Shown in pieces: positions 1 to 9,797 of a stretch of 64,000 nucleotides of DNA (positions within the stretch are counted from its first letter, which is position 1; each line of letters starts with the position of its first letter). Source of the DNA: Trichuris trichiura (Eukaryota; Nematoda; Enoplea; Trichinellida; Trichuridae); assembly GCA_037903355.1 (NCBI GenBank), contig JBAJFE010000038.1, positions 1,178,001 to 1,242,000 on the forward strand, given 5' to 3'. The position numbers and the translations under genes are program-made. The notes under the pieces were generated by a model. That model worked only from the letters and a program-made list of their open reading frames with translations, was not told the origin of the DNA and did not search any database.

Positions 1-1150
1 ATTTCTACATCTAGTGTAGATACCTAACGGGATTTCAAGAAGTCATATGCTCGCTACTACGGGTACTTAAACGACGAAGTGTGCCCATTTCATGACTATA
101 GTGGACGTCTTTTTCTCGGCCGCTAACAGGCACGTCGGGCGCTATGTATTGTGCCTGAAGCTTATCGCCCGCGGGACTTCGGCAACGCCTAGTACCGCTC
201 CTTGTGATCATATTTCCCAGAGAAACTAAGCCACAGGCAGTGCTTTCTAAGAAACGCGCTCCGTAAACGCCAGCAGGTTTGCGCGACGACTCTCACGGTG
301 TGTCAGGCTTCAGGACGGCCGACAGGGTTCGTCGGGGAAGTCTTAACCTAAGTTATAGCGCTCGACGACGTCACCCATTTTGCTATGCTTGGGCTTTGAA
401 CTAGCATCAGCCTCCGGTTGTTCGTCAACTTTTTCGGGAAAGGATTAGCTTGCTTATGTTTAACCACGCCTATGTTTAAGTAGCGAATGATAAACCCACA
501 AGTTCGATAGCGCTTACCAGCAAAAAGGAGAATACACGCCCAGTTTGCTTTACAGGTGGGAGCATCTTACGACCGTCTGCCTTCCTTCCATACGCATGGC
601 CTTGCGGTTCGCAAAAATAGCAAGGAAAATAGGCCTAGTACGGGAGGTGTAGATCTGTTTGAAGCAGTACTCAGTCAAACATTTGTATCCCCCACTCTTC
701 ACTGGTTTGATATCTAAAAAGACAGCCAGTAGCGGAGAGTTCGTCGTTGAACTGCGGGCATTGTTTGCCATCAGACCTTGGTGGGCGGAAGTATTTCCGA
801 ACTTGAAACCGTGCGAAATCTTGTCAGCCAGCCTACCTTCTCAAACATGACACGACAACACCAGGGATAGGGAGGATGTCCGCAAACCTGGGCAGAACAT
901 TTTATCGCGTGCTTTCCGTTGTCCGCCGCGCGAGGACAAGAACGACCCTGTCGCAACCTCATGCTTCATAGACTTATTTTGAGCCTATTTGTCCGTCGCT
1001 ACCATCAGAAAAGAGCGGGGTGATCACATGAAAGCGATTTGCTCCCGCTTCCAGGACCGACGTAGAGGGACAGTGCCGTCCGGTATGGAATCCCCTGTGT
1101 TCTTACTGCGGGAGCTTAGATGACGCCTGGCTAATTGATTTCTTAATACC
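1..1150. other. Left edge, no gene recognised
   Basis: I see no convincing exon, repeat pair or RNA gene here. The open frames are short and lack family motifs. The 5' end of the hAT element that follows should lie in this stretch, but I could not find a terminal repeat matching the candidate right end near 3684. Confidence 0.4.
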
Positions 1151-1204
1151 ACTGTGCTACTGTCTGGCTCTGAACTTGTTAGTAACGGATGTAAATTTCT
1201 ACAG

Positions 1205-2983
1205 ATGGCAGAAGCAAAAAAGAAATGTAGGCAATACAACGTCGAGTATCTAAGATACGGTTTTATACCGTCACCCTCGAATTCGCAGCAACCATTTTGC
1301 TTGATCTGGGAAAAGGCTTTTGCGAATGAACTGATGAAGCCCTCAAAATTAGTAAAACACCTGAAAACGATGCACGGTGACAAGGCCAATAAAAACCTTT
1401 CTTACTTTCAATCTCTTCAAGATAACTTCCAAAAGCGACCTAAATTGCCAGGGATTTTTTCATCCGCATCAAGATGAAACACCGACGGATTGCGCGCGTC
1501 CTATAACATCTCCCTCTTAATCGCAAAATCTGGAAAGCCGCATGCCATCGGAGAAGAACTGATACTGCCGGCTGTTTCGGAAGTGCTGCGTACTGTGTTG
1601 CGCATTCCTGCAACTGAAATAATTAAAAAGATTCCCTTAAGCAACAATACGGTGCAGCGACGTATTGATGAAATGAGCGCTGATGTGGAGAATACGCTCT
1701 GCAACCTCTTGAGAACAGAGGAATTTTCTTTACAGGTGGATGAGTCGACGTTGCCACATAACGAAGCGCTGCTGCTGGCCTATGTTAGATTCATCAAGGA
1801 AGGCAAGTTAGTTCAGGAGTTACTCTTCGCAAGAGAACTGCTGACTGACACTAGAGGAGAATCAATATTTCGTACTGTAGAAAACTTTTTTAAAGAGAAG
1901 GAGATACCACTAACGAACGTAATCGCTGTCGCGACGGATGGAGCCCCGTCAATGCTTGGACGCCATCGCGGGTTCCTTTCGTATCTAAAAGAGAAGGTAC
2001 CGGATTTGCTGGCCGTGCACTGCGTAATTCACCGGCAACATCTGGTGGCGAAGCGGCTCAGTGACAGACTGCACCGTTCGCTGCAGTACGTGATCACTGC
2101 GGTTAATAAAATTAAAAGCAGTGCCTTGAGAGAGAGATTGTTCAGCCAACTGTGCGAAGAAAATGACGAAGATTTTAACCGGCTCCTGCTTCACACAGAA
2201 GTACGCTGGCTTTCAAGGGGCGCCTGCTTGAGCCGCTTCTATGCCCTTTTTGACACCGTCGTACAGTTTCTCAAAACTGAAGATACGGAATTACGCGACA
2301 ACGTGGAGAAATCGAGAGCTGAAATAGCTTACTTGGCGGACCTCTACTTAAAGTTTAACGAGACGAATTTGCAGTTGCAAGGAGACCAACTGAATCTTAT
2401 CAAGACGAAGACGGTTATAAAGGCTTTCATCGACAAGCTTTCCATTTTCCGCCAAAACCTGGGGCGCGGAGAGTACCGCCAGTTCCCTAACCTTGACGAC
2501 CTCAAGAAGAATGGCGGCCTCCCTGACGATGTCATCCGCTCCTTCTGTGACCATCTCAGCATGCTCCATGAGGACATGTGCGAAAGGTACAGAGATATTT
2601 TGTCCATGACGATACCGGACTGGGTTTTGGACCCGTTTACATGCCTCGCCGAGGTTGAAGTGGCTTACCAGGAAGAGCTCATTGAGATGCAAGCCAACGA
2701 GGAGCTGAAGCCCAAGATGAAGGGCGGCTATACCAGTTTCTGGCTGCAGCAGGAAATCAGACAGCTGTATCCCAGGCTATGGAACGTAGCTAAGAAGTTC
2801 CTCATCCCTTTCCCGTCGTCCTATTTGGTTGAACGCGGATTTAGTGCGGTAACAGACCTTCTCGGAAAAAAAAGAAACCGCTTACAGATAGTCAGGCGAG
2901 GCGACTTGAGATTACTTCTGACGACTATCGAGCCGGACGTGGATAAATTATTAGCATTGCACCAGACCCAACCGTCGCACTAA
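1205..2983 (+). pseudogene. hAT-superfamily transposase (ZBED5-like), one in-frame stop
   Basis: This is a cut-and-paste DNA transposase of the hAT group, the type domesticated as ZBED5/FAM200 in vertebrates. From the ATG at 1205 one frame runs 593 codons, broken only by a TGA at 1475-1477 (codon 91). Codons 30-57 form a BED zinc finger, CLIW...H52...H57, in which the expected second Cys is Trp35, so the finger is probably dead as well. The catalytic core shows LQVDEST (Asp179) and ATDGAPSM (Asp245), then the hAT CxxH pair (Cys273, His276) in AVHCVIHRQH. The C-terminal dimerisation block contains SSYLVERGFSAV near residue 550. Length fits the family. There is no intron and no frameshift, so inactivation looks fairly recent. 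Only one lesion separates it from a full frame, but readthrough is not suggested. Confidence 0.9.
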
Positions 2984-3597
2984 GTGAGGTAAGATCAAGC
3001 GGCTGTCGTCTTGCTCCGAGGAAATATTGAATTTAGATTCATTGTTGCGCAGCACTGAGAACAACATCGCAGCCTCACTTACAATTTGCGCTACCATTGC
3101 TAACAGCCCGAAAAATTAAGGAAGAGGAAACCCAATGCCGCGCTTGTACTCTGAATGCTCCCTGATCTGCAGTTAGCCGGCTTAAGTCCAGTAATACGAA
3201 AAGAACGCCTTCAGTGCCAAATAAAGAATTTATGGCGTTAACGGCTTCGAATATCGCTAGGAGCATTCGCCGTATATGGCAGCTGGCTGGCTTCCTTACT
3301 AGCCATTTTGCTCTAGTGTAGAAAAGAAATTCAGCGTCGACTTCGCATCGCCAGGTTCTCCAGCCGCACACTCAACTTTCACAGCGCAACCCTTGGGGTC
3401 CTACACGCGGCTGACAAGATCCGCAGGTTAATAAGGTTTTTAAAGATGGCCCGGCTTCACTGTTTTTTCTTTGGCAAATACGGTAGGCAGCGAAGTCAAT
3501 TCTACATTCTGCCGGCTCTTTCAAGTGCTGAACTACTTGTACAAATTGACAACAACCTAACCACAGTAGGCGCACCTGAGGATAACAGAAGCAGGAG

Positions 3598-3692
3598 AAT
3601 TACGTTGGGGAGAATGACGGGGGGCCCCGGCAAGTTGAAGGTCGCGAAAGGGGGCCCTGGCTCAAAAAAGGTTGGGAAACACTGCTCTAGAC
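3598..3692 (-). mobile_element. Right terminal region of a hAT element
   Basis: Read on the minus strand from 3684, the sequence begins CAGTGTTTCCCAACC and runs into a GGGCCCCC-rich block. This is a common pattern for hAT ends, and the MITE at 48105-48538 resembles it. The eight bases after it, CTCTAGAC, would be half of an 8-bp target duplication. I did not find the partner upstream, so whether this is the end of the transposase copy at 1205-2983 or a separate relic is open. Confidence 0.45.
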
Positions 3693-3716
3693 CCATCATT
3701 AGCGTAAGATAAGAAG

Positions 3717-3760
3717 CTGACGATGTAACCAGAGCCTCCTGAAAGCTACAAACGGGAAAA
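3717..3760 (+). repeat. Degraded Penelope-like hammerhead-type motif
   Basis: CTGACGA is followed after 17 nt by GAAAGCTAC and an AAACGGG...ACCG stretch. This matches the order seen in the better copies at 5850 and 22282. The internal stem no longer pairs well, so this copy is probably inactive. Confidence 0.4.
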
Positions 3761-5849
3761 AACCGCGGAAAGATCAATACAAAATCAAGACCTATCACCT
3801 TGTTATAAAATACCCTCTCTTTAATAACCTTACCTTGTAATGACAGCATAGCTTACTTGCATGGGCAGCTGCCTAAAGTTAAATGCACTAAATACACGAG
3901 CATTGTGCGAAGCTGCAGCTACTTAAGATATAAATTAAGCAAAGAGCTTAAACATTTATACGCAGATGCTTCTTAAAATTGGATAGAGTGATGCGATTAA
4001 GCATGAGTTTCACGCAAAATTGCTCTTGAACATAGGATTTTTATAACGCACACGAAGGCTTTCATAGTTAAACTTACGGTAAATCTGTATAATGTATCAA
4101 AATAAGTGTTGCGAATATTCCCGACCAGTCCCGATTGACTCAGTAATATGGCAAGATCTCAATAAGCTTTTTTCTTTTTTTGCGGTGAACGACAAGTTCT
4201 CAGTACAACTTTTAAAGTCCAAGAAATTTTACTGGCGAAAGTTTCTGGCCCAACTATGGTCCGTCATCGGCACCACGCTGTCGCTCACTGAGTAAAATGT
4301 TATGCCTGAAAAACTCGACAATATTCTAATAAGTAATTCTGCAGCATGTATGAATACATAGATGCGACACCGGTTAATATGCTTGAAAAACGATAGATTG
4401 TCTTAACATCGTTTGGAGCAGAAATTTTCAGGGAGGCCTTAAAAGGCCCTGGAAGGCTGAGTGTTTCGATGCATCGTAGCTGTTTAACCACGGCGGGTTT
4501 AGCGTGAAGTGGCTAAAGGAATCTGAAGTAAAAGTTACTCGTGGTTTAGTAAGCTCGTCAAGCTCTTCAAGGTACCTGTGGAACCGTCTCTACTGTGGCT
4601 ATCCCAAATGGCCACGGTCGAGCGGGCCTTGCGGTTTTCAAAGAACGACGGTGCCAAAAAAGCCAAAAAACCCGCTTTAAATTACTGAAGCTAGCCTAAA
4701 CCTTTGCTGAGCTATCCGCAAATTTTATAGACACTAATGCACAGCTGCCTGTTTTTAGTGCATTATTTTTTTCCAAAACAAGACTGATTATTTTTATCCT
4801 TATATGGCATGTCGCTCACTTACTTAAGCGTCCAGTGGGCACCCTCTTCAGCAAAACGTTAACTGAAGTAACGTGAAGTATGCTCCATCACTGGTAACAT
4901 TAGTCCCTTCTTTACTAGCAGGTATGCTTTGAAAGGTATATAGACGTCCTCGTACCGTTCCTAACAGCTGCACCATCGGCTGCACATTTCACTACTTTTT
5001 AAACATCTTCTACCATGTGTCCATCCGTTGTTGTGGGTCCGTTGTTCTCTTCGGCGAACATTGCGATATATCACAACTTGTAAAATATTTGATGATTTGA
5101 ATCGTTTCAAAATATGGATCCTGCTTCCAGAAGTGCGATGCCAAGCTCGAGTAAACATTTGCAGAAATTCTGTGCCCTTCGCATTTTTCATCCGTAAATT
5201 AATGTTCCCATCCTGGAAAGGCAGCAAGCGGTAGCCCATTAAGTAATTCCTTTGGGTTACAAGTTGCGCTGCTGCTCTTGCATCTCATTCTTGAGGTCTT
5301 GAAAGTTCCAGCGTCATTTTTTGTTTATCGAAAAGAATTTCCGCTGACTGTATCTACGGAAATTTGGGGGCACACTTTCCATCAAATTTTTGGTCAGCGC
5401 GGCGGCTGAAATCAAAGTCGAGTTCTGCTAGCCCAAGTAACCACAAGTAGCATAGCTTCAAGCCCAAGCCAAATCTTGTTGGTCTCCATAGCTGCAGACA
5501 GTCAAAGCTAACGCTTCAGTTCAGCGGCTACTCTAATTTAGCCATTTTAAGACTACTTTGATTAAAAGAGCTTTATTCCAGTTCTGCCTGCAGTACTCGC
5601 AGGCTTACGAATTTAAAAGTTGCTAACCTTTGCGGTTTGAGAGAACAGAGAATAGGAAAATTTTTTGAAAGACTGTGAAATTCTTTTTGAAATCTGTTCT
5701 CGGTTTTCCCACAGAATGATTTCTTCTCATCAATGACAACCAGTTTATGTAATCGAAGAGCGAATGGCAGCTACCAGATGAGCAAGTGAGCTTTCATTAG
5801 CATTGGTAAAAACGAAACCACGAAACGACATAGACACAGATATTGACCA
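3761..5849. other. Non-coding, old transposon debris
   Basis: No gene recognised. Around 4590-4640 the plus strand reads a short ATVERAL peptide resembling the C-terminal VER motif of hAT transposases, so part of this stretch may be a decayed hAT copy. Nothing else is supportable. Confidence 0.3.
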
Positions 5850-6000
5850 CTGACGACGGGTCGCGACAGACCCGAAAGCTCTGGAAGTTCTTTATTCTCT
5901 TTTTCTTTTTTGTGCTTACCAACGGGACACAGCTACCGTATTAAAGACGCTGAACTATGAAAACATACAGTCCCGTACCAAAACATCGCATTTTCAAACG
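5850..6000 (+). ncRNA. Hammerhead-like motif plus Penelope-like terminal tail
   Basis: CTGACGA (5850-5856) is followed by a perfect six-pair stem CGGGTC/GACCCG with loop GCGACA, then AAAGC. These are the conserved parts of a hammerhead ribozyme in 5'-to-3' order. The 120 bases downstream share blocks with the foldback element at 36868-37097: an AACGGGACA block, then TATGAAAACATA and CAGTCCCGTAC. That makes it a terminal repeat of the same retroelement family. Helix I and the cleavage triplet look weak (AGTTC after the helix III loop), so activity is doubtful. Hammerheads in Penelope-like elements are established knowledge; the assignment here is inference. Confidence 0.55.
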
Positions 6001-6737
6001 AAACCAATGGTCTTAAGCAGTTTAATGGCCTTATTTTTCCCGCATCAACGCTTTTCCATTTATTTTATTACTTTCTTCCTGCGGCTCGTTCCCGCAGCTA
6101 TACTAGTTGGCAAAGTTTGCTAATGTCTGCGGCCTACGGTGCATAGGTTAATAGATTTTTCTTAGAGTAGTTTAAACTCGTACCGAAATTTAGCGTTTTC
6201 AATTTCAAGACCAGAAAAGAAAAGTGCTATCTAACGATTAACATCTCACCTGGCGAGATTCGAAGAAAGCATTGCACGAAGCATTTGTTCTTTATTGACT
6301 AACTGCTGTTTGACGGAATCCGTCGTATTTTACAGTTATACAGTAAGTTGGCAAATGGCAAGTATTACTTACTGCGAAAAAGGTTTTTGTTTAGAATAAA
6401 CCACCGTGCTGCGTTCCTATTTCGTTACAGAAGGCTTCCTATGGTACGTAATCAGGCACGTTTCGCTTCCTGCTCTGTACTTGTCTTGAGAACAAAACGC
6501 TTGAGCTGAGCTAAGTTTGTCGGCATTTTAATGCCCGGATAGAATGATATACTGAACGCTTTTCTAGCTAGTGCATAAGTTCTACTGAGGAGATAAATTT
6601 TTAAGATTCGTTATGCGCTGAAGACGGGAAGCGGTGATTCCCAAAAGCTTCGCCAATAAAACATTTGACGGGTAGTAATTCCGCATCAACATTATGATCC
6701 CCCACGCACCCATTAGGAGGAGTTTCATTTTTAATAC
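6001..6737. other. Intergenic, nothing recognised
   Basis: AT-rich sequence without a supported exon, RNA gene or paired repeat. Confidence 0.4.
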
Positions 6738-7127
6738 AAAATTAGTTTTCTAGTAGATCTTCGGATTCACGGGTTTGGCCTGTTGGATGTATGTGTAAGT
6801 AAACTTCAAAATGCCCTACCAACGGATGGATGAGCAAATTGTAAGAGAAAATACAGAACAATTTCTATACTGTACGTTTCAGAACTGCTCGTGTTCCGTC
6901 GTCAGCAGTGTTGGGGAGCTGACGACGGAACACGAGCAGTTCCGAAACGAGCGGTATAGAAATTGTTCTGTATTTTCTCTTACAATTTGCTCGTCCATCC
7001 GTTGGTAGGGCATTTTGAAGTTTACTTACACATACATCTAACAGGCCAAACCCGTGAATCTGAAGATCTACTATGAAACTATTCAAGCCTGTTAAAAGAC
7101 ATCCTGTCTTTCGAAAAATTAGTTTTC
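6738..7127. mobile_element. Foldback element with 13-bp flanking repeat
   Basis: Two long inverted arms (about 6751-6905 and 6915-7073) meet at a short spacer near GGGGAGC. The arms pair almost throughout, from TAGTAGATCTT on the left to AAGATCTACTA on the right. The whole is bounded by direct repeats AAAATTAGTTTTC at 6738-6750 and 7115-7127, which look like a target-site duplication. It has no coding capacity. About 40 nt of unpaired tail lie between the right arm and the right repeat, which suits a retroelement with a 3' tail better than a simple DNA MITE. Confidence 0.7.
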
Positions 7128-7600
7128 ATGCCAGTACCATTGAGAATTGCTGATGCTTAATGCTCTTCCTATATCCGCTGGGCTACTCGAATGACTGCTT
7201 CATTTCCAAAGGAATATGTTTCTGGCGTCTCGTTCGTTCAGTCACTATTCCGTCATAGCGTTCAAGTTTTTCCGGTTCAGGTGTAGCCCGCCTTATTTCA
7301 AGAAAGATTGCAGTAGAAACCAAAAGAATATCTCCATTCACGCGTTATGAACGAGTTGAGTGGATGAAGATTTATAGTTTCGGTCGCCTCCCGCATGTTC
7401 GGTTGAACGGTGAGAGAAAAAAGTTAGACAAGAATTTTTAAGAATCAGTATGCCATGCGATTAATGTTCTGCCCTTTCAAACCCCGACAAAGACACCATT
7501 GAGTTCGCCAAGGCCATTTAGCACCCAGTGGGAAATCATCTTCTATTGCCAGGTACCGTTAGCCTGAAACAAATGTACTAAAATCTGTGAAATTGCTTGC
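7121..7600. repeat. Diverged duplicate of 27129-27650
   Basis: Several blocks line up in order with 27129-27650, for example CTGCTTCATTTCCAAA then TCGTTCAGT and later ATCTTCTATTGC. Both copies lie upstream of the paralogous genes, so this is probably the 5' flank of the tandem duplication unit. No coding sequence was recognised. Confidence 0.55.
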
Positions 7601-7719
7601 CGGAAGGACGTATGAATTCTGAATAGTGTTAATGGTTTCCAAAAGATCAGAACAAAAGTGAGAAGCGCATTCACGTTAAAAGACAGGTTGTCGGAAAAGC
7701 TTTAAAGAGGGGGTGAGGA

Positions 7720-8400
7720 ACGTCCGTGAAACATTCCCTCCCACCCGCTGAGGCAACCGCGCATGTATGCGAGATTCAGTGAAATCTGACTGAGACCTTA
7801 TTTTTCATAATGCAATAAACTTATTGTATGTGAGTCCTAGTAATAAAATAAATCTTGCATAACAACCAAGGAGCATCAGGTCGGCTAAGAAGACTGCCTG
7901 GCTCTCGGCTCTCTGTCGACAAACCGATGTCGTTAGTCCTCGGAGGCAAGCAGTAGGCGGCATACGCGTTGGTAGTGTGGGAGAACACTTGCGCCAAGAA
8001 CGAAGGCTTCGATTCACTGAACTGTTTACTGATGTAAGCGAGTACACGATAGAGGAAAGAGTCTCCGTTGGGAAAGACAATGCCTCCTTATATAAGGCAT
8101 GATGACCTCATTAGCGGGGTGACTGAGTTCACTTTAGCGCGACCTTGTCATTGGTGCGCATTTGAGGGACCACATGCCGCGGTCAGTCTCGCCCCGGACG
8201 CTGGTCGTTGCACCCATTAAGGTGCGACCGCGGTTGGGCTACACTGGTGCGAGACTATTCAGAGCGGTCTTCACGCTGTGCGTCCTCGCTCTGTGCCCTG
8301 CGGGATTCATCCTCCTGCTGGCACTGCCGCAGTAGCGTAGACCATTGGCCTCCTACCGACCTAAAGTATTATTCTTATCTCGCCTTATCGCTTTGTTCAT
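7720..8400. repeat. Segment repeated at 24990-25345
   Basis: Shared blocks include TATGTGAGTC, GACAAACCGATGTCGT and GGCAAGCAGTAGGCG, then, after about 360 extra bases in this copy, CCATTGGCC and AGTATTATTCTTATCTCGCC. The two copies are co-linear apart from that insertion or deletion. The order relative to 7121-7600 is reversed at the second locus, so it may be a dispersed repeat rather than a simple part of the gene duplication. Confidence 0.6.
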
Positions 8401-8671
8401 TCCGCGACTGCTTCTTTCGTTTAGCTAATACTAATTCGAACATGTATGTGAAAACGTTATTCCTCTATGGATATTTTCCCGATGCTAATGATACATCGAT
8501 AGGCACAAAGGTTTTTATGTCTGTGACAGAAAAGTAGTTCCTGCTAGCAGCTAGATTATCCTGTAAATAAAAATTCGCGTAAGGACCTGTGCACTAGCCA
8601 AAAAGAGTTATGTGTTCTTTCACATAAAACGCCCTAAGTTATCTTGACGTTTTGAAATTTGCGATTTTCAG

Positions 8672-9797
8672 CGTAGTTGGAAATTGCTGCGGCACATCAT
8701 TGCGTGTTGTTGCATAGTTTCAATACGCATGGCAAACGCTCAGGTAAGCTGTCCAAAGGACTCCAGTCCTCTTGAGTTCGGTGGCTACTCGGATAAGTAT
8801 AAGTGCGTCTCATTCGTTCCTAAGGGCAAAATTCCCAAGTGCGGACGTCTACTTCATGAGTGTCTTGAGCAATTTTGCACTACAGAATTCTCTGGAGGTC
8901 ATTTAATGAACTGGGATCCAAATGACCTTGCCGATATTCCAAAAGCTGACGTCGTTTACGATAAATTTATGGAAAGGTATCGCATTTTGAATGCCAAAAT
9001 ACTTCTCAATCGGGCCCGGTTCGACGAACGGAGAAGAGGGCAGAGGCATTCTTGGACAACTTTTGATTGCATGAACTTTCAAACGTTCTGTGGGCTAGGC
9101 TGCCCATCTGTGGAGCATTGCTCTTGGTACACAACTGATTTGAAGTGGACTTTTGGAAGGTGGCACAACTATTATTTTATATCTGACTTCCTTGGAGATT
9201 TGACACCGAAAGAAGACCAGCGACACTTGACATGGGTGAAGTTACCCGCCTGCAGAAATCTTGTTTTATATCGTAACCCTGCGGCATCGCCAAAAATTCA
9301 GGGACTCTATGAATGCAAGAAAGAAGAGTTTGATTATTTTGCTTGTCAGCATAAGAAATACAAGGCATGCAAAATGGAAGAGAAAAAGGAATGTCACTAC
9401 AGTGAAAAGCACAACGAATGTCGGCTTTGGAAATATACGATTATAGACCCTCCCAGCAAGTATGGACTTCCTTGCAAAAAACAGAAAGAAGAAAAGTGTG
9501 AATGCCCTTGCTCCGGTACTCCGGAGGAATGGACGCAATGGTCAGCTACTTGTGGCGTGATGATTAGGTCCCGTATGAAACCAAAAAATCCTGAACGAGT
9601 AGACTGTAAACAGCATCCTGGCGCATGTTGCACGGAAGAAGATGTTGTGGATGGAGAAGACTGCAAGAATTACGTTGCCGGTACGAACATAAATCTTCGT
9701 ATCAGCAATTGCGTAAACGGAACAAAAGGTGTCGACGCCAATGACCACTTGAAATGTGTTTGCGATCCTGGGTTTACTGGTACATTATGCGATACAG
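8672..9797 (+). CDS. Gene A exon: signal peptide, Cys-rich domain, TSP1 patch, EGF
   Basis: The acceptor ATTTTCAG ends at 8671 and the donor G|GTAGAG follows 9797 (phase 1). The first residues, RSWKLLRHIIACCCIVSI, form the hydrophobic core of a signal peptide; the MANA just after is a possible cleavage zone rather than the start, because gene B has no Met there. The TSP1-like core is EEWTQWSATCG near residue 283. The exon ends in an EGF-like unit with CVCDPGFTGTLCDT. Many paired cysteines and FDCMNFQTFCG suggest an extracellular fold. Confidence 0.85.

Noticed and set aside
1..25. Possible CRISPR repeat: TTTCTACATCTAGTGTAGAT looks like a Cas12a direct-repeat core
   Set aside because: It occurs once only, no second repeat or spacer pattern follows, and the rest of the window is eukaryotic. 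A short hairpin by chance is the simpler reading.
3446..3712. 88-residue plus-strand frame
   Set aside because: Antisense to a hAT terminal region, no domain.
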